Shown piece by piece: positions 33,871 through 45,300 of a DNA stretch of 64,000 nucleotides. Location: contig NC_054755.1 in assembly GCF_018143015.1 (NCBI RefSeq), forward strand, positions 8,115,124-8,179,123. Reading direction: 5' to 3'. Under the pieces are notes generated by a model. It was not told where the DNA came from and did not search any database. It saw only the letters and a list, made by a program, of their open reading frames with translations. A program made the translations under genes and the position numbers. Positions within the stretch are counted from its first letter, which is position 1. The number at the start of each line of letters is the position of its first letter. The stretch is from Lytechinus variegatus (taxonomy: Eukaryota > Echinodermata > Echinoidea > Temnopleuroida > Toxopneustidae).

Positions 33871-34198
33871 GTTGAATAGAATAACGTCTGCCATAAGGCT
33901 CATCAACAATGTAAATAGAAAGTAATTTGGTATTGTGTTCAAAACATCAAAGTGCAGTCTGGCAAGAATATATGGAAGAAAAACATTGTGCACATTTATC
34001 ATGTTTATCTACCCCTGACCAATCACTTAACTTGTCTACATTCATAATACCAGTATTAGCAAATATTGCTTACACATATTTACAGTTTTTAAAATGGGTT
34101 GAAATGAAAAAGTGTCGCGTAAAATTTACTGATATCTTTCAGTCTGATCATGCTTATGGTTGCATGTATCTCTTCTAATCTCCATATCCCCCTCCCTC
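33871..34198. other. no feature recognised
   Basis: Upstream flank or intron of the GT7 gene. If the start codon is split or in an earlier exon, that exon would lie here or further upstream; none could be identified. Confidence 0.35.
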
Positions 34199-34256
34199 TC
34201 CCCTCCTCTCTCTCTCTCTCTCTCTCCCTCTCTCTCTCTCTCTCCACCTCATCCTC
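34199..34256 (+). repeat. (CT)n microsatellite / polypyrimidine tract
   Basis: Nearly uninterrupted CT dinucleotides lie 20-80 bp before the acceptor CCCATCTAAG of the proposed first GT7 exon, so they can serve as its polypyrimidine tract. Confidence 0.85.
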
Positions 34257-34277
34257 TCTGTTTCTATCCCATCTAAG

Positions 34278-34420
34278 GTGGAGAAGATTAACGAGATTAA
34301 GGAAGCTAATACTCGTCGTGTCGATGTTCACTGTCGTCCATCTCGTCAAACAAACATCTCGTCATCGCGACAAACTTGAACGACGACAGCTTGACAATAT
34401 AACCGTGACGGCTAACTCGA
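34278..34420 (+). CDS. GT7 gene, membrane-anchor exon (proposed)
   Basis: Acceptor CATCTAAG after a strong pyrimidine tract; donor TCGA|GTAAGA. The frame encodes WRRLTRLRKLILVVSMFTVV, then HLVKQTSRHRDKLERRQL and DNITVTANS with an N-glycosylation site (NIT). A basic tail, a short hydrophobic anchor and a charged stem are what a Golgi type II enzyme needs. Its leading G could complete ATG from a previous exon. Confidence 0.72.
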
Positions 34421-37400
34421 GTAAGAAAATGATGATGATGATGGTGATGATGATGATAATGATGGATGGTGATGATAGTGATGATGGCGGTGATGATGAT
34501 GCTGATGATGGTGGTGGTGGTGGTGGTGGTGATGGTGGAGGAGATGACGATGATGATAGAGTTGTTAATGTTGTTGGTGGTGATGGTGGTAGTGGTGATA
34601 ATGACATTGATGACAATGATGATGAAGAATCATGATGCTGATGCAGATGATGAAGATGATCATAATGATGCTGTTGCTGATAATGATGATGGTGATAGAG
34701 ATGAAGATTATAATGACGCTGGTGATTGAGATCACGATGATGTTGATGCTGATGATGGCTATGATATTTATGATTATGACGATGACGATAAGGATAAAGA
34801 TTATAACGATGCTGATGATGACGATGGTGATTATAATCATGACGCTGATGAATAATGATGAGGAGGATGATGATGGCGATGTTGACGATGATGCTGATGA
34901 TAATCATGTAATGATGATGAAGAGGAGGATGAATTAACAATGTTGGAACATAAGTATCGTGATGGTAATTTGCCACTTGATCGACTCTAGTCAGGTGTTC
35001 TGGATATTTATATTTGTATGTCCTCCGTATATGGCATAACTAGCATCTTATAGTGATGCTTTTGGGGGAGAACCAATAGGCCCATACAGAGAAAGCAGGC
35101 GGGGACACACAACGGATCCTTCAGGAAAAACGCAGCTGAACATGCTCAAAGCGAAGTGTTTTCAACAAGTCCCAATATATAAAAATTATACCTTTCTAGC
35201 AATTAATGCATTTTTCTTAAGTTTGCATGATCATGATGATGTTGTATTCCAAAGTGTTATATTCATATCCATTTTTGTTTTCTGGCTCCACCTAGGTGCC
35301 GTGAATATTCGCCTAAAGATTGGAAACTATTGCAAAGTTCCATCGGACAATGGTGAGCAATTTTTTAAAAATTCATTTATTATTATTCATTCATGACCAG
35401 ACATGCTAACTCAGCGGTAGAGCGTCTGCCTCATGATCGAGAGATCTTGGATTCGATCCCCGGCCGAGTCATACCAAAGACCTTCTTGTCAGGTGCTCGA
35501 CGTATTAGAAGGGGGGGGGCTGTGGTAATGATAACTTTATGTTCAGCAGGGCGCGCTGAAAGAACAATTTATTAGTGGCTATCCTGTGTAACAAGAATTA
35601 TTATTATTAGCCAAAAGATTACGGTGGGATTTTGTATCTAGAATAATAATAATAATAATAATTATACTTGCTTATATAGCGCTTATTACTTTCTTTGTCA
35701 GAAGTCTCTAAGCGCTCTACAGTATATGCAGCATAATTACCCTGGCTTTAGCAGTGCAGCTGTTACGCGCACTGCGTTTCAAGATATAAATTCCTGCCAG
35801 GTACCCATTTACCTCACCTGGGTTGAGTGCAGCACATTGTGGATCAATTTCTTGCTGAAGGAAATTACGCCATGGTTGGGATTTGAACCCACGACCCTCT
35901 GTTTCAGAGTCCGGAGACTAATCCACTGGACCACAACGCTCCAACGTTGAACGAAGAACGTGTCATGTGAGGTAGTATGACTAGACACATGAAATGAACA
36001 GGAATTTCGTCTAGATGAATATCGGTGTTTTCCCTGCCTTTCCTCCAATGATGCTGAAGATCTGTAGTAGACATAAAAAATACCGTGATTTCTCTCAGCG
36101 ATGCTGGGCAAGATCAGTTACGAATAGGCGATTATGGAATTTTAGGTACTATTAAGGTACTACAATTATTTCCTCCCTTTTTTTTGCTTCTCTTTTTTTT
36201 CTGACCAAAATCACCTTCATTTTGAAGTTACTATTGATTGAATCGATTTTGGGGCTTGTCTTTTTTTCTGAACAAAATCCCCAGTAACCCCTCTTCAAGC
36301 ATCCGTTCTCAGTCCCCTGGTAGATAGTTGCTGGATATCATGCAATTTCAGTTGAATCAAGTTTCATTTCATGAAATATCTTTTCTGTTGTGTCAAGCTT
36401 ATTTTATTACAAAATTTAACGGCCCTGACCTAAAGTTTTGTAATTAATATGATAATGGCATTAGCTGCAAGAGAAAAAAAAACATGTTTCTAGGACTTGA
36501 ATGAAATTGAGTATCTGAATTTAAAAACGGCCCAAGTCCATTTTTGGCGAAATTGAGTTAACATATTGGAACTTGTTCCTTATACAATGATTCATCTTGT
36601 GTATAAATGATAAATCTGAAATCATCTCAGAAATGCCTTTAAAAAAGAGTAAAATCTGGTTTGAGTTTAAGAAAATCCCAAGTCCAGGACTACAGAAGTC
36701 TACCATGTATATGAATGGAAGAATTACCAAAGTCCATATGATTCTAAAAAACGAACCAAGTCCACTAGACAAAAGGTCCCGCCCACAAGTAACGTGAATA
36801 TTGATGTTCATAAAAAAATGTTTTATGATGTTCTCTGATGTGTTTTGGCCAAATATAGGCCTACTGTAATTGCCCAAATTTTAAAAAATATCCAGTTTCT
36901 TTTTCGATTTTCTTATGGACTTGGGCCTTTTTTATATTCGTATATTCAATTGAATAACCCCTTTAATTGATCTCCCGAGGAGATGAATATTGTAACATAA
37001 TATGTATACATAGTTGTAAGATAATCAATCCGAAGTTCAGACGAGTTTAGTGTTGCTGGTATATACGTCTCAGTGTGGTGTCCTGAGTGCCGGATGTACT
37101 TTTAAAAAAAATATGACTCTTGAGTCTCGGATTTTCAAGAATTTTTGTCCGTTTACATCTTAATTGTAATTGAGTGATGATGAACACATAACAATAGCAT
37201 AACAAAATGCTTTGATTGCTCTGATGCTTTGATCACTCAATAACATCAATAGCATATATATGTATATATATTTATATAGAATTGGGGTGATTTTCTATAA
37301 ACCGTTTTTATTTTCTGTGCAACTTTTTCCTGGTTCTTTATATACAACCTAATTATTGGTCATCTCTTCACACTAATGCCCCTTTTGTCTCCTTGCTTCT

Positions 37401-40400
37401 AGTGTTGCTGTTGGATGTTTGTGGTCTATATCATGGTTGTTCCACTTTATATGTTTGTCATTTTGCCTCCGACGGAGATTCTGCTAGGATCGATAGCTTA
37501 GGCCCCTTTTTGACTCTCTAATTTACTCCATTGGCTCTTTTTTTTAGATAAGCAGTTTTCAGCAGCTTCTTTTTGCCTTTGACAACATAATTATCATAGA
37601 CACAGTGGTCAAATGGGAACTTGCACCTCAGATCTTTTATAGGCACACTATTGTTAACAGAGATGCTTAAATCAACTAAATAATTATTTCATTTTCTTAC
37701 CTTTTTACCCCTCCCCTCCAGTCTCTCCACACCATATTTCTCCACATAGTCTGATTTTGTTATGGGTTTCAACAAAGGATGATTTTCTTTCTTTTATTCT
37801 TTGGTACAGCCATACGGTTCGGTATAAAAATGGCAGCGGTGAAAATGGCAAAGGTAAAAATGGTAGATGTAAAAATGAAAGGGGTAAAAATGGCAAAGGG
37901 TAGTGGCAGAGGTATAAAAAAAAAGCAGAGGTAAAAATGGCGGAGGTAAAAATGGCAAAGGTAAAAATGTCCGAGGAAAAAAAATGGCAGAAAAATGGCC
38001 GGTCTTAAACCCCCATGCACTATAACTGTCAGAGTAAATACCCCACATGTAGGTACTGAGAAGAAAATTGAAATTATAATGTTGGATTAATGGAATGCGC
38101 ATTTTTCGTATTTGGTAAGGTATTTTGGCCTTCTAATGTCGAATCTCTCTACCAGCACATTTGAAGCACACTTTAGATCCCAAGTATATTGTACTTAATT
38201 TATTGAAGGGGGGGGGGTCATCTTGGCATAAAGTTTATTGTGAAAATAGCAGAAAAAAATAATTAAAAAATATCGGTGAAGGTTTGCGGAAATCCCTAAA
38301 AGATTAAAAGAAAGTTATTACAATTATATTTTTAATGGTGACGTCATTATGTGAACAGCTTGCCCATACATTGCGTATTAAAAAAAAATGGAATGTCATT
38401 TTCTTAAAAAAAATGAAAATGGTTCACATTATACCGTCAGTCAGTGGCGTAGCTATAGGGGGCATGGGGGCACGTAACCCCCCCCCATCGGCTGGTAAAA
38501 AAAGGAGAAAAGGGGGGAAAGGGGAGAAAGGAAGAGAAACGTAGTGGCAAAGAAGAAATTATTGTACATTATAATGTTATATCATATTATAAATTTACAT
38601 TACAAAAGAAATACTTTTTCATAACTTTATTCATAACTTTATGAAACATAATTTGCTCAGGGCCTATGTGTTTATCATTCCTGGTGCTCGCATTGTCTGT
38701 TTATCGAGATATATTATGATCCTGTTGTATTCTGTTTTCAAGTCAACATACACCAAATGTATTTCCTCGCACTTCTAGTCATTATTGTTTTATGTAGTGA
38801 CATATAGGCCCTATGCTTCTTTTTCATGACTACTAAAATGGATGGTCCGGGCTGTGGATATTTCTTTTTCAATAAATATAATAAAATTCACAGAGCAAAA
38901 TGCTGAAAATGTGATCAAAATCGGATAACAAATAACGAAGTTATGGAATTTTGAAATTAGCATTATCAGTTATAGGTATGTCTTTATGAATATTCATTAG
39001 ATGGGCTGATAATGTCATATCCCCCACTTGTTCTTTTGTATCTTATTATAGGAAATAAAGTTTATTCAAAGATTTTTTACCAAGAACTAAACAAATTGGA
39101 TTGACAACTGATAAAGTGCATTAGATATTTATTGCCGCATCTTATTACATCATAATGGAGACACATCATTTACACATGTATGTAAAAAAATGAAACATTT
39201 ATCATTTCATGTAAAAGCATAAGAGAAAGGAAAGTGGGGATGAGACATCATTAGCACACCTAATCAATATTCATGACGATATGCATATATATCTGTTTTC
39301 ACAAATTATTGATAAACGATAGAATTCAATCACTTTGTTAAAATGTGTGTATTTAAGGTCAGTATACCTGCCAAATGAGCGCTCACTATAGGTGACTCAA
39401 ATTTCTTACTGGTGCCCCCATAGGCGGCGGAAGCGGGGGGGACGTGTATCCCCAAAATTTTAGATGGGGGGACGTTCCCCCCTTATTATTTTTTTTTATA
39501 ACCTTTTTTTTCTTTTTTTTTGCTTGTCAATTTTTTTGCCTGCGTCGGTGCGTCCCCCCCCCCTGAAACGTGTGTTGCCCCAAAAAAATTTAGGTTGATG
39601 ACCTTTTTTTTTTTTTTTTTTGCTTGTCAAAAACTTTTGGTTAGCAACTCCTACAATTTAGGTTGATAACCTTTTTTGGGGGCGCTTGTCCAATTTTTTA
39701 CCTGTGTCCATCCCAAAACTTCAGGTGGACACCCCCTAAATATTGTGGCTTCCGCCGCCAATGGGTGCCCCCCCCCATGCCGTGACCTACGGTACGCCAC
39801 TATGTATGTAGATTAAATAAGAAATGTACTGAGTAGAGAATCAAAATTATAATGTTGGACTAATGGAAAGCATATTTTTATGTGTGTGTATTTGGCATCG
39901 TATTTCCCCCTGCATGGACTTACGGCCTTCTCATTTCGAATCGAGTCTACCTGCTTTTTGGATCACACTCTAGATCCCAAGTTTTGTACTTAATTTATTT
40001 AAGGGGAAGTTCACACTAATTGAAGTCATTTTGGCAAGAAAATATTTGAGTTTAATCAACAGAAAAATAGACCTTAATTGATGGGGAAAACAACTTAAAT
40101 TGTATTATGTAATAAGCTATAATTATGTAGCCTATTTCGTCGACAAGAGTCCATTTAAGGTGAAAAATTGTTACTAATGTTGACGGGAAATCGGCTCTCT
40201 CTTTTCCTTGTTGACTCGTAGAATGTCATCTTTACTTCTGCCAGTTTTTGCCTCTGCCATTTTACCATTGCCAATTTTACCTCGACCATTTTTACATCTG
40301 CCATTTTTACCTCTGCCATATACCTCTGCCATTGTTACTTCTGCCCGTTTTTTACTTCTGCCATTTTTACCTCTGCCATTTTTCCTCTGCCATATTTACC

Positions 40401-42332
40401 TCTGCCATTATTACCTGGCACCCAGCCATGCCATATACCGGACTTTACGATCAGTTCCTTTTGGATATTCAACAAGATAAATATTTTCAGTGCATATCCC
40501 CATTTTTATTGACCACACCCTGCTCTTCTCATATTTCTTTCCTTGTAATATATTCATCATCTAGAATTGCAATCAGGATACAATGCAAGCCTTAAATCCA
40601 TCGATTTCGCCACCCTCGAGCCGGCTGTGTTCGGTCCATCTCAATACCAAGAAGTGCTACTTCGTCTGAAACGTGCAAACGAACATCTTGCCAAAAATCT
40701 CAAGTCTCAAGCAGGATTTGATCATATCGCCAGAGAAATATTTTATACAGAATCACTTAAAATAGGGAACTATGACTACATACCTGGCGGCAGATGGCGC
40801 CCGTCCGATTGTCTTCCTAAATGGAAGGTAGGGAATCATATTATATTGTTATTTTGTTTAAAATCTGCTTTTTCCCCTCGTTTCAAAGACTGATGTATTG
40901 GCTGGGGGGATGGGACACGGGAGCCACAAAGTTTCAATATTAGAAAAAAAAGATCGAAAAGAAGGCGATAAAAATTGAATAACGGTGAAATAAGATATAA
41001 TAATTTGTTTTAACATTATAATTTGTCAATAATTCACAAAATTAGAATTTTATTCACTTGCTTTCGACTCCTTAGAAATTTTGCCCCTTCGCCATGTTAC
41101 GCCCCCTCAATTTTTGCCTTATTACGCTACATGCCTCCTTCCTACATTCCCAAATAAAACATCGTAGAATTCACATTTAAAGAATGACAAAAACAAAGTC
41201 AACTGACTGGTTTATTTCCAATTCGTCTATGCCAACTCGTCTACTCTCATTTGGTCTACCATCAGTTCATCAACTCACCACATAAAATACTTTCATTTAT
41301 TTTAATGCCATTCCGTCTAATAACCAGTTGGTCTAATAGCCATTTAGTCTATATATACCATTTGGTCTAATTGGACTAAAATGATTGTGCAAAATGGATA
41401 TTAGACCAACTGGTTATGAGACGAAATGGTCAAAGACAAAATGGTGATTAGACGAAGTGATGATTGGACCAAAGGGTTAATGGACCAATTGGTTGTTAGA
41501 CAAAATGTTGATGGACAGAATGGCATAAGACGAAATGAAAGTAGATCATGTTGGGAGTGGACGAGTAGGCAGTAGACGAATTGGCAATGATTTCCCAGCT
41601 GACTTAATGTCACAGTCACACTGGAGAAACCGAATCCAAACCTAGTACAGATACTACGTTATCATTAATGACATACCATTGGTCGATTTGGAGCCGGTTT
41701 CGTTGGTGTGACTGAGGTGTTAAAGTCTACCAGGATGCCGAAAATTACCGAACGTAAGGAATTTCGAAAATCAGCGAATGTGCCGAACCTGATTGCGTGC
41801 ATTGGCCTTAACACATAAAGTAAAAAGGGGGTTATTATATAACTTGCTTTTCTATATGAACTGATCATTGTTTAAACGTCAAACAAAATGCTAACATTTT
41901 TCATAATTAAGGTTTTATTAAAACAAATAAAATATAATTACAAAAAACAATGTTCAGTTTCTAATGCTTAAGTTTAAAGTGGTGAGCATTTCTCTTTTGA
42001 GATTTTTAACACATTTGTCCAAAATCTTTAAGATCTCATACGACAGCCAAAAATTGATCTGAACTATACATCTTGTTAAATTTGTTTTATTGTGCTTGGT
42101 ACCATTATAATGTATTGCGCTTGAGTGACGAGCTAGCTTGTATCGCGGATGTTTCTAATGTCATCCTCTATCTCTTTCTCAAGGTTGCAATAGTTGTTCC
42201 GTTCAGGGATCGGAAGGTCCATCTGGCAATCCTCATAAACAATCTGATTCCATTTCTGCAAAACCAAAAGCTAGAATTTGGATTCTTCATCGGGGAACAG
42301 GTAAGAAAAATGTAGATATCTTACTTACTTAC

Positions 42333-42385
<53 letters not shown>

Positions 42386-45300
42386 CTACTTACTTACTTA
42401 CTTACTTACTTACTAACTTACTTGGATTTACTTGGATGTAGAGACGGAAAGCTTGTAGCTTATTTGCCCCTCGTCACGTTGGATAGTCTCTGGTAGGGTA
42501 AAAACTTTAGTGGATGGTTTTTCCAGTGCCTCTCAATAGCTGATTTGAACATATGACACGATGCAGAAACTGCGACACTTGATGCAGAAACTGCTTCCTC
42601 TGGTAAAGCATTCCAGTTATTTATACTCCTAATAAAAATGCATTTTGCTTTATTTGCAATTTGCATGTTTTTTTTTTAATTTCAAACTGTGACCCCTGGT
42701 TCTACTACGAACATCAATCTCAAAGAAGTTGTTTAGGCCAATTTGATCAAGTCTTGTTCATTACTACCAATTTATGTTAAATCTTTATTAGAAAATGATG
42801 GTGCACAATGGCGTACCTAGGATTTTCCAAAGGGGGAAGGGGCAAATTCGTCCGCCCAAAAATTTGACAAGCAAATAAAAAAAGGGTCTTCAAGTTCAAA
42901 GGAGCGGGCCACTTGTGGCTCGTCAGGGATCAGTTGTAAACTCATAAAGGGGAGGGGCAGAGATATGTTGCATGGGTTGTGACTCGTCAAGGGGGGTCTT
43001 GCCCCCTCCCCTATAGGTATGCTAATGATGGTACATTATGGTGCTGAATGACAACAGGAGCAAATGTTCACTGAACTGAATATTTATTACCAAATAATGT
43101 CAGAATACATTGATACAGGGTAAATTGTCATATAAACCTCATCGGTAAAAGGACTCCACAAAAATAGCAAGTGCTGCAAGTGGGACGTGGAGCCCCTATC
43201 CTACAATATACATAATCATAATTGATAGCATGAAATAACGTTGAGATAGTAAGTTTACAAATCATGCTCTTCGGCAAGTAACATACCTAGTGTATGGAAT
43301 AAAACAATGAATAGGTATATAGCCCAATAGGATAAAAGCAAGAATGGCATACAAATGAATTAAAACATATACATGATAAAATATTTAAAAATGATTTAGG
43401 AACTCATGAATTCTTGTATGAAAATGTTTTTAAGTACTCTGCGGAAGGATTTTACACAAGTTTAAGCCGTTTTACTTCATCAGACTAACTAGGATTAGAC
43501 CATGCTGATGAAACCTAACGGAGAGTAGATATAGGGGTGTAAACCCAAGTGGCAATCGACCTCTTTTTCCTCTCTTTCAATAAGTAATATTTTGACAAAT
43601 TTGAGATAATGAGATTGAGATATATTTTTCAAATGTCAAAGTGCAAATTGACATCACATTATAGGGTCAAATACATCACAGGTTGGTCAATAAAACAAAA
43701 TCACATTTGGTTTAGTAAACTCCATTGAAATAAAATCTTATAGATTTTAAAAGAAGCGTACCTATATCAAAAATGAAAGGCAACGCCACCCTCATCGTCA
43801 GTGCCCATGATGTGACAAAAAAAAGAGAATTCAAAATCTGTTGCTGGAACAGTCGTGAAATATACGCCTGCTATCCCGAAGCAAACTTTCCTCATTTTAC
43901 ACAGGTGTGTCACCAATAGCCTGCTATGGTCAGTTATTGATGATGATTTATATATAGCCTAGGCCTTATCACGGAAGGGGGATGTGAATTGAGCTAAACA
44001 AAAAGTGATTTAAAGTGATCGAACTGTGATTTTATTTCATCATCTATTTCAACAGTCTAATAACTTGCAGTTCAACCGAGGACTGATGAAAAACATCGGC
44101 TACCGGGCTGCGACCCTCTTCGGGGACTGGGACTGCGTCATTTTTCACGACACCGACCTTATCCCGATGAAAGGCGAAAACTTCTATGGGTGTAATGGCT
44201 TCCCCCGTCATCTTGCAGCTTATACTGAGCAATTAAGATATCGGTAAGTGCATGCAAATCGACATCGGACCCCGTTTCAAATGCACGATGTCAACTGCAA
44301 GAACCAGGGAGCCAACGAACTGCAGTGAGGGGCTGGTGGGAGGGCGCGGTTGTCGGGGCTTCATCGGAACCTCTTTACCTTTTTTTTATTCATAAGCATG
44401 AAAATGACCAACAAATTGTGATTTTATGCCCGTTCAAACCCCCCCCCCCCATTCCAACCCAGTAGTAAGCTACTGCAACTGAAATTGTTCAATATAAGTT
44501 GATAAACATCCGCGCTGACATGGTCAAGCTTAATAATAATACATGTCTCAATCAAAGCTAAAAAGGCAAGAAAAAATCCAGTGCTGTTGCTACAAAACCT
44601 GAAAACCCTATTAACATATAATGTGACAATGGAATCACGTCAAGACCGATTGGTTTCAATGGTTTTTAATTTTTTTCTCGATCTTGTGTCGATGTGTCAA
44701 AAAACATTAGGGATTTAACGCTTCAACGATCGACGCACGACGAATTCAAGAACACAGTACTTCCCACCGAAATAATGACAAAACACAGCTGGGAGGTCAT
44801 TGTCTGAAATTGTAGGACCGGAACAGCAGTTTCGACCCACGTTTCAGAGCCTACTAGAAATTGCAAATAATTATGTCGTTTTCCCAGAGTCCAGGAGGAA
44901 AACTGCTGTTTTGATTCACCAATTTTCTACAACTTTCTTGGATGTTCACTGTAAAAACTGCGGTGTTAAAACTGACACCAATTGGTGTTAATAGAGGACC
45001 ACACCCTGAGGTGTTAAAATTACACCCTAGATATTAAAAGTAACACTAAAGAGTGTAAATGTAACAACATAAGGTGTTGTAATAACACCTATAGGTGTAA
45101 CCACCAATTTAACACCGGTGTAAAATAACTGGTGTGGTCCTCTATGTACACCTGTTAACACCACAGTTTTTGCTCTGTTCATTGTTATGAAGGGCATTTA
45201 ATAGTACATTTTACATTTTCTATGTTTTTGAATCCGTCGTGCGTCGTGGAGCACCCCCCCCCCCCCCCCTCCCCTACTAATCAAGCAACCGCTATTTTTT

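Larger units (their letters stand above)
38016..40010. repeat. direct duplication of ~190 bp (38016-38215 and 39820-40005)
   Basis: Both copies share GTACTGAG-AGA, AAATTATAATGTTGGA-TAATGG, TGTATTTGG/CGTATTTGG, GGCCTTCT, TCGAAT, CTCTAGATCCCAAGT/TTTAGATCCCAAGT and GTACTTAATTTATT followed by a family D start. They are about 1.8 kb apart. Confidence 0.75.
35353..40564 (+). other. GT7 gene intron of 5.2 kb, repeat-rich
   Basis: Contents listed separately: two SINEs tail to tail, a hairpin element at 36523-36932, an inverted pair of 12-bp minisatellites, a duplicated block, and hAT-like and family C and D elements. 36935-37820 shows nothing recognised. Confidence 0.6.
40828..42183 (+). other. GT7 intron with foldback and small MITE
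   Basis: Holds a foldback element (41205-41592) and a short hairpin at 41610-41725. The rest, including 41740-42180, shows nothing recognised. Confidence 0.6.

Noticed and set aside
34362-34976. Long minus-strand frame (204 codons, His/Ser/Pro/Ile-rich)
   Set aside because: It is produced by the GATG/GAT microsatellite; the opposite frames are equally long.
37769-38102. Pro/Leu/Phe repeat protein frames, and a CRISPR-like look
   Set aside because: The 12-bp units have no spacers of constant length and form a minisatellite; the frames follow from it.
40248-40595. Frame of 115 codons before the GT7 exon
   Set aside because: It covers the inverse minisatellite and runs out of frame into the real exon at 40565.
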